Source: Siphonobacter curvatus
GTDB taxonomy: Bacteria; Bacteroidota; Bacteroidia; Cytophagales; Spirosomataceae
Length of the DNA: 64,000 nt
Assembly (NCBI RefSeq): GCF_002943425.1
Contig: NZ_PTRA01000001.1
Span: 2,232,001-2,296,000 of the forward strand
Direction: 5' to 3'
The notes under the pieces are model-generated. The model worked only from the letters and a program-made list of their open reading frames with translations. It was not told the DNA's origin and searched no databases. The translations under genes and the position numbers were made by a program. Within the stretch, counting starts at the first letter, position 1; each line of letters opens with the position of its first letter. This document shows, piece after piece, positions 36,626 to 45,663 of the stretch.

Positions 36626-38848
36626 CTACCGTAAGAGGTTCACCACCCCCTTAAACTGGCGTTTGGAATACTTTATGACGTAGTAGTACTGTCCAGTGGA
36701 GAAGTCTTCGCCCGTCCAGCGAAAATTGTGCTTGGTATCCCGGAAGACGCGTTTACCCCAGCGGTTAAAGATCTCGACGTACTGGAATTGCTCAATACAG
36801 TTATCCAGCGGCAGGTCGTCCACAGAAAAATGATCGTTTTTACCGTCGGCATTGGGCGTAAACACATTAGGAGGCAGAAACTCATAGTCTACCATCTGAT
36901 CCCGAACTACCAGTTCCACCTTTACAGAATCGTACCGATTGGGATTGCAGGAGTTATCTTCGGTAATGAAGTCCACAATAAACGTTTTCTCGGGTAGACC
37001 TTCCATGAGTTCACAGGTTGGTATCCATTCGAACGGGCCACTCACCGTACCCGTACCCGACTGATCACTCCATTGCATGCCCGCTCCGCCCAAGGCAAAG
37101 CCCCTTCCCTGCCCCCGCAGTACCAAGGGATCTCGTTCTGGATCCTGAGCATTGACCTGAAAACGAATGGGTTGACCAGCGATTCCCTGTAGGGTTACAG
37201 TAGCCGTATTGCCGGGTAAGGTTGTTGCCACCGACGGGGGCTGACTAGGCCTTCCCGTGGTCGTTAACTCAACACTGACGGAATCCGTCAGGTTACGACC
37301 ACAGCGAAGATCGATGACGTAGAAATCAACGATGTACGGTTCCCGTCGTACGGCCGCACAGGGTAAGGTCCAACTAAAGGGTGAACGAGCTTTCCCCAGT
37401 CCTTGGGAGGGTGTAAAGTTCATCCCTACACTAGCCAAAGAAAAACCACGACCCCGGGCCTCTAGCCGAATACTGTCCGGGTCCAGATCCAAACCGTCGA
37501 TATTAAAATCAAGTTTCGTTCCTACCATCACCGTAGCCCGATTATTGGCTAGGGTCGTCGATACCTGTGGTTTCTGATTGGCTCTTGGCCGAACGAATAC
37601 GCTGATCGTTAACGTATCGTGTTGCGGAAGGGGGCAGCTCTCATCACTGGCGATCACTTGAAAACGTAAGGGACGGCTATCAGCACTCTCGGCACATTCT
37701 CCCAGGCAGATTTGAGCCCGAGCCGTATCACTGCCCGTCGTCAGTGTCACTTGGGTGGGCGTAATGGTATACTGTAGCGGGTTCGGATGTAAGGCTTGTA
37801 CCTTTAAATTCAAGCGGGAATTGGGGTCTTTGTCCGTAAAGAACAGGTCGATACACCGCTGCTCGCCCACCGTCATTTCCATAGTTTGGCCGGGTTTGTA
37901 AAATTCTTTTTTTCCCTGCTCACGAGCCATTACCACAGGAGGAGCACTCATGGGGCAGTCAATCACTTTCAATTGGAAATCCCGGCGAACCAGCCCAATG
38001 CGTTTCCCCGCCCGAAACTCCTCCACCATCACCGAAAACACGTGCAGTCCCAGTTGCGTAGCCGTTACTGACAGCTGCCCCGTACGCGGGTTGATAGTCA
38101 GCGGTGGATTCCCAATGATTGCCGTCGTCGCCGAAAATCCAGCCCCCCATGTGATGGCGGGGTACGACGAACTCGGCTGAGCCAATGGTCTAGGATTGAC
38201 GGTGTTACTATACCCATTCAGTGGCGTAACGAGGGAATAACGCAGACTGTCTCCATCGGGATCAATGGCACTGAAATCGAAGGTAAAGGGACGATTCAGA
38301 CAGATAAAATCCCCTTTTACGGTCGTAAATTGGGGAGAAGAGTTGACGTAGGGTCGACTATTCTGGTACAGCGGTGGCATTTCGAGGTAAAATACGGTAG
38401 CCGCATCCTGAGGTCGTACGATGTTGGTAATAATGTTGTTCCGACAGCAGCGTTCCCAGACGATGTAATAGCCCTGCGGATCATCAAATTCCTGTTGTCG
38501 GAAAATGACGTCGGAGCTGTAGCGAATGAGTCGCGTACGCAGCGACGCTCCCGCCGACGTACAGAGCGGATTGCTGTAGGGAATCAGAGCACTGGCTACC
38601 CGGGGCATTTCCAGATCACCCATTCGGGCATTATCGCGTTTGCGGAAAACCGAAATCACTACGGTTAAATCATTGGCTCCGGGTTGGCCGTTAATGTCAT
38701 CGAAGTACAAATTTAGCGAGATGCGGTGTGTAGCTCCGTTGATACTGCTTCTCAGTGATTCAAATTGCAATTCCCCTCCCACAATGTGCGTAGCTCGGGC
38801 CAGCAGTACACTCCATACCAATAAAAAAGTCAGGTAAATTTTTTTCAT
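36626..38848 (-). CDS. T9SS type B sorted surface protein
   Basis: This 740-residue protein has a signal peptide (KKIYLTFLLVWSVLLARA), a long series of beta-sandwich-like regions with repeated DPDxDSLRYSL or DPERDPLVLRG-type segments, and a C-terminal gliding-motility-type domain (FLPPNVFTPNADGKNDHF, then VEIFNRWGKRVFR). That domain sends proteins through the type IX secretion system to the cell surface. The opening THIVGGELQFES is shared with many such Bacteroidota surface proteins. The function is probably adhesion or surface structure. Confidence 0.88.
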   Translation of the reverse strand: MKKIYLTFLLVWSVLLARATHIVGGELQFESLRSSINGATHRISLNLYFDDINGQPGANDLTVVISVFRKRDNARMGDLEMPRVASALIPYSNPLCTSAGASLRTRLIRYSSDVIFRQQEFDDPQGYYIVWERCCRNNIITNIVRPQDAATVFYLEMPPLYQNSRPYVNSSPQFTTVKGDFICLNRPFTFDFSAIDPDGDSLRYSLVTPLNGYSNTVNPRPLAQPSSSYPAITWGAGFSATTAIIGNPPLTINPRTGQLSVTATQLGLHVFSVMVEEFRAGKRIGLVRRDFQLKVIDCPMSAPPVVMAREQGKKEFYKPGQTMEMTVGEQRCIDLFFTDKDPNSRLNLKVQALHPNPLQYTITPTQVTLTTGSDTARAQICLGECAESADSRPLRFQVIASDESCPLPQHDTLTISVFVRPRANQKPQVSTTLANNRATVMVGTKLDFNIDGLDLDPDSIRLEARGRGFSLASVGMNFTPSQGLGKARSPFSWTLPCAAVRREPYIVDFYVIDLRCGRNLTDSVSVELTTTGRPSQPPSVATTLPGNTATVTLQGIAGQPIRFQVNAQDPERDPLVLRGQGRGFALGGAGMQWSDQSGTGTVSGPFEWIPTCELMEGLPEKTFIVDFITEDNSCNPNRYDSVKVELVVRDQMVDYEFLPPNVFTPNADGKNDHFSVDDLPLDNCIEQFQYVEIFNRWGKRVFRDTKHNFRWTGEDFSTGQYYYVIKYSKRQFKGVVNLLR

Positions 38849-38949
38849 AGTACAATAGGATCAATTACGGAATTTACGGTTTAGGGCTGAATCAGCAAAG
38901 AATCCGACGATGCGGGGACTGAAATAGCGTAGAGGCTCCGGAAAATGTC

Positions 38950-38957
38950 TAATTTTG
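38950..38957 (+). promoter_or_regulatory. Possible -7 box just before rlmD
   Basis: TAATTTTG fits TAnnTTTG but ends only eight bases before the chosen ATG, so transcription from it would give an almost leaderless mRNA. Confidence 0.35.
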
Positions 38958-38965
38958 TGGGATCA

Positions 38966-40384
38966 ATGAGAAAGAAACAACAAAAAGCCCCGGTGATTCT
39001 GGAAAATCTCCGGGTTGAAGATTTTGCCGCCGAAGGAAAATGCCTGGCCCGTAACGATGGGCAGGTGATTTTCATTGAGGGAGAGGTAGCCCCCGGTGAT
39101 CTGGTCGATGTTCGCATATATAAAACCAAGTCCAGCTTTCGGGAAGGCCGGGCTATTGCGGTACGAGAGTATTCTAACCTCCGCCAAACGCCCCGTTGTC
39201 AGCATTTTGGAACCTGTGGTGGCTGCAAATGGCAGCATGTACAGTACGAAACCCAACTGGATTTTAAGACCCGTCAGGTACGCGATTCGTTGGAACGACT
39301 GGCGAAAATTCCGCATCCGGGCATCCGGCCTATTATTGGTTCAGCCCACGAATATGGCTATCGGAATAAATTAGAATTCACTTTTTCGACCAACCGCTGG
39401 TATACAGATGCCGAGATTGCCTCGGGTGAGACGCTGGAGCGACGGGCGGCGGGTTTCCACATCCCTAAACGTTTCGATCGGATTCTGGATATTATGCAGT
39501 GTCATTTGCAGCCAGAACCCTCCAATGCGATTCGTCTGGCCATCAAGCATTACGCGGAAGAACGCGACTGGGCTTTCTATGACCTCATTAAGCACGAAGG
39601 ATTCGTGCGTAACGTAGTCATCCGAACGGCCAGTACGGGACAGGTGATGGTGATTGTACAGTTTGGTCAACCCGACTGGGAAAAGATTGACGAACTGATG
39701 CGTTTTCTTCAGGAGCAGTTCCCAACGATCTCGTCCTTACACGTGGTCGTCAACCAAAAGGTCAATGATACCTTTCAGGATCAGGACATCATTCACATCG
39801 CCGGTACGCCGTACATTGAAGAATCCATGGAAGGGCTGATCTTCCGCGTTGGCCCCAAGTCTTTTTATCAGACGAATTCAGAACAGGCGTATGTCCTTTA
39901 CAAAATAGCCCGCGATTTTGCTCAATTGAAAGGCGACGAGCTGGTTTACGATCTATACACAGGCACCGGAACAATTGCCAACTTTGTGGCTCACCAAGCC
40001 CGCAAAGTAGTAGGCATTGAGTACGTACCTTCGGCGGTTGAAGACGCCAAAATTAATTCCGAGATCAACGGTGTAGCGAACACTTCGTTCTACGCCGGAG
40101 ACATGAAGAAGCTACTAAAACCTGATTTCTTCGCTGAACACGGCAAACCCGACGTGATCATCACCGATCCCCCACGAGCGGGCATGGATGCGGATGTAGT
40201 AGAAGCCATTCTGGAAGCCGCTCCCCAACGCATTGTTTACGTGAGCTGCAATCCGGCTACGCAAGCCCGCGATGTAGCAATGATGGCCGAGCAGTACGAA
40301 GTGAAAGCCGTACAACCGGTAGATATGTTCCCGCATACGCACCACGTAGAGAACGTCATGTGGCTGGAAAAGAAAAGTGTATAA
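38966..40384 (+). CDS. rlmD: 23S rRNA (uracil-1939-C5) methyltransferase
   Basis: About 472 residues from the ATG at 38966; the ATG at 38945 would lie before a promoter box. The protein has an N-terminal TRAM domain (LENLRVEDFAAEGKCLARND), a four-Cys Fe-S motif (CQHFGTCGGCKW) and a Rossmann methyltransferase domain (ELVYDLYTGTGTIANFVAH, ITDPPRAGMD). The catalytic Cys lies in VYVSCNPATQARD and the base-flip His/Glu end HTHHVENVMWLEK is present. It uses SAM to make 5-methyluridine in 23S rRNA. RlmC- or TrmA-type substrates are possible in this family. Confidence 0.9.
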   Translation: MRKKQQKAPVILENLRVEDFAAEGKCLARNDGQVIFIEGEVAPGDLVDVRIYKTKSSFREGRAIAVREYSNLRQTPRCQHFGTCGGCKWQHVQYETQLDFKTRQVRDSLERLAKIPHPGIRPIIGSAHEYGYRNKLEFTFSTNRWYTDAEIASGETLERRAAGFHIPKRFDRILDIMQCHLQPEPSNAIRLAIKHYAEERDWAFYDLIKHEGFVRNVVIRTASTGQVMVIVQFGQPDWEKIDELMRFLQEQFPTISSLHVVVNQKVNDTFQDQDIIHIAGTPYIEESMEGLIFRVGPKSFYQTNSEQAYVLYKIARDFAQLKGDELVYDLYTGTGTIANFVAHQARKVVGIEYVPSAVEDAKINSEINGVANTSFYAGDMKKLLKPDFFAEHGKPDVIITDPPRAGMDADVVEAILEAAPQRIVYVSCNPATQARDVAMMAEQYEVKAVQPVDMFPHTHHVENVMWLEKKSV

Positions 40385-40421
40385 ATGAAGAAGGGCCTAA
40401 TAGTTAGGCCCTTCTTCATTT
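40383..40421. terminator. rlmD terminator
   Basis: AAATGAAGAAGGGCCTAA pairs with TTAGGCCCTTCTTCATTT around TAG, an 18-bp perfect stem. Confidence 0.8.
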
Positions 40422-40553
40422 ATACAGATACCTGATCGTTTGATCTGTTTCAGCCCTACCGCTTCGGGCTTGAGACGTTTATGTAGGATTAATTTAATAA
40501 ATTAGCCCGATCATCCGTCAGTCCTTAAATAAGCACCGTAACGTGCGGTACTC

Positions 40554-41219
40554 ATGAAACGTATTTTACGTATCCTTACCCAATTGAATCTGAATACCAT
40601 TCGATTCAATTTCAAGTATTTGCCCTTTAGTCAAGCCATTCGTTTTCCGGTTTTCGTTGCCAAGCAAGTGTATCTGAGTAATCTCCAGGGTGAGATAAAA
40701 ATTGAAGGACATGTATGGCCTGGAAAGATAAAAATTGGCTACGGTGAAATTGGAATATTTGATAAGCAAAAATCCCGCTCTATTTGGCAAGTTGCCGGTA
40801 AAGTAGTCTTCAAAGGAGCCTGTAATCTTGGACACGGATCTAAAATTTCCGTAGGTGATTACGGCGAAGTTATTTTTGGAGAAAATTTTTCAATCACGGC
40901 CGAAAGTTCTCTGATCTGTTACAAAAAAATTACGTTTGGATCCGCTTGTGTACTTTCATGGGATATACTTCTCATGGATACCGACCTTCATTCCATTTAT
41001 AATGCTCAGGGTGAACTTATCAATGCTCCCAAAGAAATTAGTGTAGGTGATCACGTCTGGATTGGCTGTCGGTGTACCATTTTAAAAGGAGCCCGGATTG
41101 GTTCTAATAGCATCGTCGCCGCGGGGACAACCATTAACAAAACGCTTCTCAACGAAAACGTCATTTTAGGTGGAAGCCCTGTTCGGGTGTTAAAAGAAGA
41201 GGTCTCCTGGCAGGTATAA
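40554..41219 (+). CDS. Left-handed beta-helix acyltransferase
   Basis: This 221-residue protein ends in hexapeptide repeats of a maltose/galactoside O-acetyltransferase type (ISVGDHVWIGCRCTILKGAR, then IGSNSIVAAGTTINKTL and GGSPVRVLKE). The probable catalytic His is in the DTDLHSIYN segment. It probably acetylates a sugar or polysaccharide precursor. It is convergent with a Wzx-like flippase gene only 4 bp away, which suggests a surface-polysaccharide setting, though no larger cluster is present. Confidence 0.82.
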   Translation: MKRILRILTQLNLNTIRFNFKYLPFSQAIRFPVFVAKQVYLSNLQGEIKIEGHVWPGKIKIGYGEIGIFDKQKSRSIWQVAGKVVFKGACNLGHGSKISVGDYGEVIFGENFSITAESSLICYKKITFGSACVLSWDILLMDTDLHSIYNAQGELINAPKEISVGDHVWIGCRCTILKGARIGSNSIVAAGTTINKTLLNENVILGGSPVRVLKEEVSWQV

Positions 41220-41223
41220 ATGG

Positions 41224-42672
41224 TCATACATTCACTTTTCCGTATTTGCGGGAAGCAATCTGTACTATTTCCCGAATGTCATGGTCTTTGATAAAGAACC
41301 ATTGCAATACCATGTACATAACCACACTCCCACTGACTGTAACGACTAATACAGTTAGGGTATCTTCTGTGTACAGGTAGGTCAGATTACGGATGCCAAA
41401 AAAGAGAAATCCAACGAGGACGTTTTGTAACAGGAGTTTCCAGGGAAACGTTAGTTTAATTAATCGCTGGGAAAAAATAAACAACAGTAGCGTGACGATA
41501 CTTTCGGTCAGCACCGTACTGATGGCACTGCCGATGTGATGGTAAATGGGAATCAGGATTAAATTGAAAACTACGCAGACCGCTACACCCGCCAGCGAAG
41601 CAAACATGATGTATTTCTCTTTATTAAGCGGAATTAGAATTTGGTAGTAGATCTGAGCCAGGCTAATAATAATCACAACACTCGCCAGAATTTTCAGTGA
41701 TAAAGCGGCTTCGGCAAATTCTTTCCCCGAAATCAACATGACCAATTCTTTCGATAAACAAATGATTCCTAGGGCCAGCGGAACACTGATTAAGAGCGAA
41801 AAACGGAGGGCTTTATTCAATAAAAGGGTTGCTTCATCCCGTTTGTTTTCGTTCAGTAAATTGGATAACCGAGGTAATAACACGCCCACTAAAGAGCCAA
41901 TGATTATTAAAAATAACTTACTGATTTTCAGTGAAGCTGCGTAAAAAGCAACCTGCATACGCGTCGAAAAGAATCCTAATAAAACGGTATCCATCAACAC
42001 GTACAGACTGGTAATAATCGTAATGGAGAGGAGAACCAGTAATTGCTTGATATGCGGAACCAGCAATAGATTTTTCCATCTAAAGTTTACGTATCTTCTT
42101 GCGAAGTACATATTGATGATTGCTGTAACTACCAGACTGAATAAATTAATTCCGTAGTAGATGGACTTGTCATCCGGACTTTTAACAAACAGGAATAATA
42201 AGGCAATACAGAAAACCCGTATGGCTAGTGATCGAAAAACGATCAGTTTAAAATTCTCATTACCAGTAAATAGCCATTCGATGGTAAATACGTTACTGAT
42301 CACAAAGCCAATTCCGATTTTACAGAGTGTTAAGTCCGTGTGGAGCTTGGCGACGTTGATGGCCAGCAGCCAGTAAAGCAGAGCCATCATCATCGAAATC
42401 AAGAAATGGATTGTTAATAGCTCCGAAAAGAGCTTGCTCATTTTTTCCTTGTCCTGCCTTACTTTAGCAATTTCGCGTACGCCGTAAATAGGAATGCCCA
42501 GAGCACTGAATAGCATAAAGTACTGCGTAAGATTCTCAACAAAACTTACCGATCCCATCCCTTCCGGAAGCAACACGCGGGAAGCGTACGGAAAGGTGAT
42601 CAGCGGCAATAGTAACTGGCTTGCTGAGAGCAAGAAATTATAAATAAAATTCTTTCCAATTGTACGATCCAT
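41224..42672 (-). CDS. Wzx-like polysaccharide flippase
   Basis: About 482 residues from the ATG at 42672, chosen because GKNFIYNFLLSASQLLLPLITFPYASRVL is the usual opening. It has 12-14 membrane segments of the MATE/MOP superfamily. Wzx-type proteins flip undecaprenyl-linked oligosaccharides to the periplasm for O-antigen or capsule assembly. It stands alone on its strand and is convergent with the acyltransferase gene, so the two together hint at a small polysaccharide island. Confidence 0.88.
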   Translation of the reverse strand: MDRTIGKNFIYNFLLSASQLLLPLITFPYASRVLLPEGMGSVSFVENLTQYFMLFSALGIPIYGVREIAKVRQDKEKMSKLFSELLTIHFLISMMMALLYWLLAINVAKLHTDLTLCKIGIGFVISNVFTIEWLFTGNENFKLIVFRSLAIRVFCIALLFLFVKSPDDKSIYYGINLFSLVVTAIINMYFARRYVNFRWKNLLLVPHIKQLLVLLSITIITSLYVLMDTVLLGFFSTRMQVAFYAASLKISKLFLIIIGSLVGVLLPRLSNLLNENKRDEATLLLNKALRFSLLISVPLALGIICLSKELVMLISGKEFAEAALSLKILASVVIIISLAQIYYQILIPLNKEKYIMFASLAGVAVCVVFNLILIPIYHHIGSAISTVLTESIVTLLLFIFSQRLIKLTFPWKLLLQNVLVGFLFFGIRNLTYLYTEDTLTVLVVTVSGSVVMYMVLQWFFIKDHDIREIVQIASRKYGKVNV

Positions 42673-42828
42673 AGGCTGGGTTAGCGAATATCGAGCTGCA
42701 TAAGCGAATCCTAGCACTAAAAGTACTGAAAAGTTTACAGGAATTTTTCAAAATCCCTAACCCATTTTGCTGGATTTTTCTCAAGCGTACGTAAGTATTA
42801 GTTACTAATCGTTTGCATTGGTCATAAA

Positions 42829-42865
42829 AAAGGCCAGTGAGTGCAATAGACAATCACTGGCCTTT
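42829..42865 (-). terminator. dnaB terminator
   Basis: AAAGGCCAGTGA pairs with TCACTGGCCTTT around a 13-nt loop, followed leftward by a TTTTTATGAC tract. Confidence 0.75.
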
Positions 42866-42884
42866 AGCTGTAATAAGCTGATAG

Positions 42885-44492
42885 TTAGAAGGGTACGTCG
42901 CCCATATTAGTACTGAAACTACCAAATTCGCCCGGTGGAGGGCTTTGCGTCTGCTGATTGACCTTGCTACCAAACGTCTTTGCCGGAGCTTGACTCTCAA
43001 AGGATCCAATCGAGTCACTAGTTTCTACAGTATTGAAACGCGGAGCCTCGATCATTGAGAAATCGCCCCCGCCCAGATCCGCAAACTTGGTAAACTTATT
43101 AATGAATCGGAGTTGTACCGTTTCCGTCGAACCCGAACGGTTTTTACCAATGATTACTTCCCCTACGCCAGTAGTTGCCTGACCGTTCTCATCCTGCGTG
43201 ATCCCGTAGTATTCGGGTCGGTAGAGGAACATAACCATATCGGCATCCTGCTCGATGGAGCCCGATTCCCGTAAATCCGAAAGCTGGGGCTTCTTTTCTC
43301 CACCCCGCGTTTCTACGGCCCGGCTCAACTGCGACAGGGCGATCACGGGTACGTTCAATTCCTTGGCCAAGTTTTTCAGAGCCCGCGAAATCGAGGCAAT
43401 TTCCTGTTCACGGTTTCCGCCACCTTTGCTACTATCGCCCTGCATCAATTGAAGGTAATCGATGACGACTAGCTGAATGTCGTGTTGTTGTTTCAGACGG
43501 CGGCACTTGGCTCGCAATTCCAAAATGGAGAGAGCGGGCGTATCGTCAATAAAAATCGGAGCCGAGTTCAGTTTACCAATTCGGGCGTGCAACTGAGCCC
43601 ACTCGTGATTAGCCAGACTTCCTTTCTTGATTTTTTCGCTTTCGATCTCCGCCTCCGCTGAGATCAAACGATTCACCAGCTGCACGGAAGACATCTCCAG
43701 CGAGAAAATAGCCACGGCCTGATTCCAGTCGACCGCAGCATTCCGGCAAGCGGACAGAATAAAGGCCGTTTTCCCCATGGCCGGACGAGCCGCGATAATA
43801 ATTAATTCGGATTTCTGCCAACCGCCCGTTACGCGGTCCAGAGCCGTAAAGCCGGACGCTACGCCCGTTAAACCATCCTGCAGGTGTTTCTTGGCTTCGA
43901 GTTCTTCCAGAGCCTGTTTGACAACCGCATTCATGTCCGAGAAATTTTTCCGAATGTTCGATTCAGAAATACGGAACAAGTCTTGTTCGGCTTTATCAAG
44001 CAGATTGAATACGTCGGTGGTATCCTCGTAAGCCAGCTTGAGTACTTCATTGGACGAAGTAATCAAATCCCGCTTAATGGAATTCTCGGCAATTTTTCGA
44101 GCGTACGCTTCCACGTTCGCTGCCGAGCTGATCCGGCTGGTAAGCTCGGCCAGGTAGGCCGATCCCCCCGAAAATTCGAGCGTACCGTCATTCCGCAAGC
44201 GTTGCGTTACCGTTAACAAGTCAACGGGTTCGGAATTATTAAAGAGCGTGAGTACCGCCGAAAAAATCTTTTGGTGGGCTTCGCGATAAAAACTTTCCGG
44301 CTTCAGGATGTCCACGACGTTGGTCAGAGCATCCCGTTCCAGCATAACCGCTCCCAACACGGCTTCCTCCAAATCAACGGATTGCGGGGGTATCTTTCCT
44401 AAGCCCGTATCCAGCCAGCGATTACCGTTGGCAAGTCCTCCTACTGAAGTCGTTGGTTTTCTTGCAGTTATGTTTTTTCGTTTATCGTCCAT
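42885..44492 (-). CDS. dnaB: Replicative DNA helicase
   Basis: About 535 residues from the ATG at 44492. DnaB is the hexameric helicase that unwinds DNA at the replication fork. The N-terminal domain begins GKIPPQSVDLEEAVLGAVML. The RecA-like domain has Walker A in IIAARPAMGKTAFIL and Walker B in LVVIDYLQLMQGD, then LSQLSRAVETR and SGSIEQDADMVMFLYRPEYY. The C-terminal 70 residues are a flexible Ser/Gln/Pro-rich tail. No intein is visible. It is a single leftward gene with its own terminator. Confidence 0.96.
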   Translation of the reverse strand: MDDKRKNITARKPTTSVGGLANGNRWLDTGLGKIPPQSVDLEEAVLGAVMLERDALTNVVDILKPESFYREAHQKIFSAVLTLFNNSEPVDLLTVTQRLRNDGTLEFSGGSAYLAELTSRISSAANVEAYARKIAENSIKRDLITSSNEVLKLAYEDTTDVFNLLDKAEQDLFRISESNIRKNFSDMNAVVKQALEELEAKKHLQDGLTGVASGFTALDRVTGGWQKSELIIIAARPAMGKTAFILSACRNAAVDWNQAVAIFSLEMSSVQLVNRLISAEAEIESEKIKKGSLANHEWAQLHARIGKLNSAPIFIDDTPALSILELRAKCRRLKQQHDIQLVVIDYLQLMQGDSSKGGGNREQEIASISRALKNLAKELNVPVIALSQLSRAVETRGGEKKPQLSDLRESGSIEQDADMVMFLYRPEYYGITQDENGQATTGVGEVIIGKNRSGSTETVQLRFINKFTKFADLGGGDFSMIEAPRFNTVETSDSIGSFESQAPAKTFGSKVNQQTQSPPPGEFGSFSTNMGDVPF

Positions 44493-44694
44493 ACTTACAA
44501 TGTTACGCAAAAAGAGGGTCTAATTTGCAGGATGGTCCTGCATTTTTTTATGCGAAATCGATAACTTCCTGATACTGAAAATTGAACGAAAGAGCGGCTT
44601 TACTGGTTTTAAAAAAATAACAAATAAGCCTGCAAATCGTTAGAAAAAAAGATTACTTTGGGCAAAGAAACGATTCACAAAACCTCTTCATAGT

Positions 44695-45663
44695 TTGATC
44701 GAAAAAACCATCACACTCGACGAAGTTTCCTTAGTTGATTTTTTAGGCGTCGAGAATACGAATATCCGGGAGCTCTCAGCAGCTTTCCCGATGAGTAAAA
44801 TTATTTCGCGGGGTAACGAAATTACCATTCGCGGTACTTCGTCAGAAATCAATCGCATCACCGAAATTCTGGAGTCACTCCAGCAGCATTATTTACGTTA
44901 CGGGAAGATTACCTCCGACAACGTAAAATCTTACCTCAATCAGACCGAGGACGAGCCAGTAACCACCGCTGCTCCAACGGACGATGACGTGTTTCTCTAC
45001 GGAAACAAAGGCGTCGTTATTCGTATGAAAACGGCCAACCAGTTGGCGATGGTCGAAGCAGCTGCTAAACACGACATTGTGTTTGCGGTAGGTCCGGCGG
45101 GTACGGGTAAAACGTATACGGCCGTCGCTATTGCTGTAAAAGCTCTCAAGAACAAGGAAGTACGTAAAATCATTATCACTCGCCCGGCCGTAGAAGCCGG
45201 TGAAAATCTAGGCTTTCTACCGGGAGACTTGAAAGAGAAAATTGATCCGTACCTGCGACCGATCTACGATGCTCTGGATGATATGATTCCGGCTGAAAAG
45301 CTGAAACTGTACATTGAGAACCGGACCATCGAAATTGCTCCGCTGGCCTACATGCGGGGTCGTACCCTTAACAACGCTTTTATTTTGTTGGATGAGGCTC
45401 AGAATACGACAACGATGCAGTTGAAGATGTTCCTGACGCGGATGGGTCCTACGTCGAAGACCATTATTACGGGTGACCGGACCCAGGTGGATCTCCCGAC
45501 TAAAATGAAATCAGGACTTAGTGAAGCCCTGGGCATTTTGGATGGAGTACCTGGTATTGGTTTTATTCAACTCGATGGCCGGGACGTGGTTCGCCACAAG
45601 CTGGTTCGTCTGATTATTGAAGCCTACGAAAAGTCGGAAGCTACGCATGAGTCCAGAAAATAA
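44695..45663 (+). CDS. phoH: PhoH-family ATPase
   Basis: This 322-residue protein begins at a TTG; the opening IEKTITLDEVSLVDFLGVEN is the normal N-terminus of Bacteroidota PhoH and no ATG is nearby. A KH-like region (about 30-75) precedes the P-loop domain with Walker A GPAGTGKTYTA near residue 133 and Walker B FILLDEAQNTT near 240. PhoH/YbeZ proteins are RNA-linked ATPases working with YbeY in ribosome or RNA maintenance. Its 3' end overlaps the next gene by 17 bases, and a terminator hairpin lies just beyond. Confidence 0.9.
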   Translation: MIEKTITLDEVSLVDFLGVENTNIRELSAAFPMSKIISRGNEITIRGTSSEINRITEILESLQQHYLRYGKITSDNVKSYLNQTEDEPVTTAAPTDDDVFLYGNKGVVIRMKTANQLAMVEAAAKHDIVFAVGPAGTGKTYTAVAIAVKALKNKEVRKIIITRPAVEAGENLGFLPGDLKEKIDPYLRPIYDALDDMIPAEKLKLYIENRTIEIAPLAYMRGRTLNNAFILLDEAQNTTTMQLKMFLTRMGPTSKTIITGDRTQVDLPTKMKSGLSEALGILDGVPGIGFIQLDGRDVVRHKLVRLIIEAYEKSEATHESRK

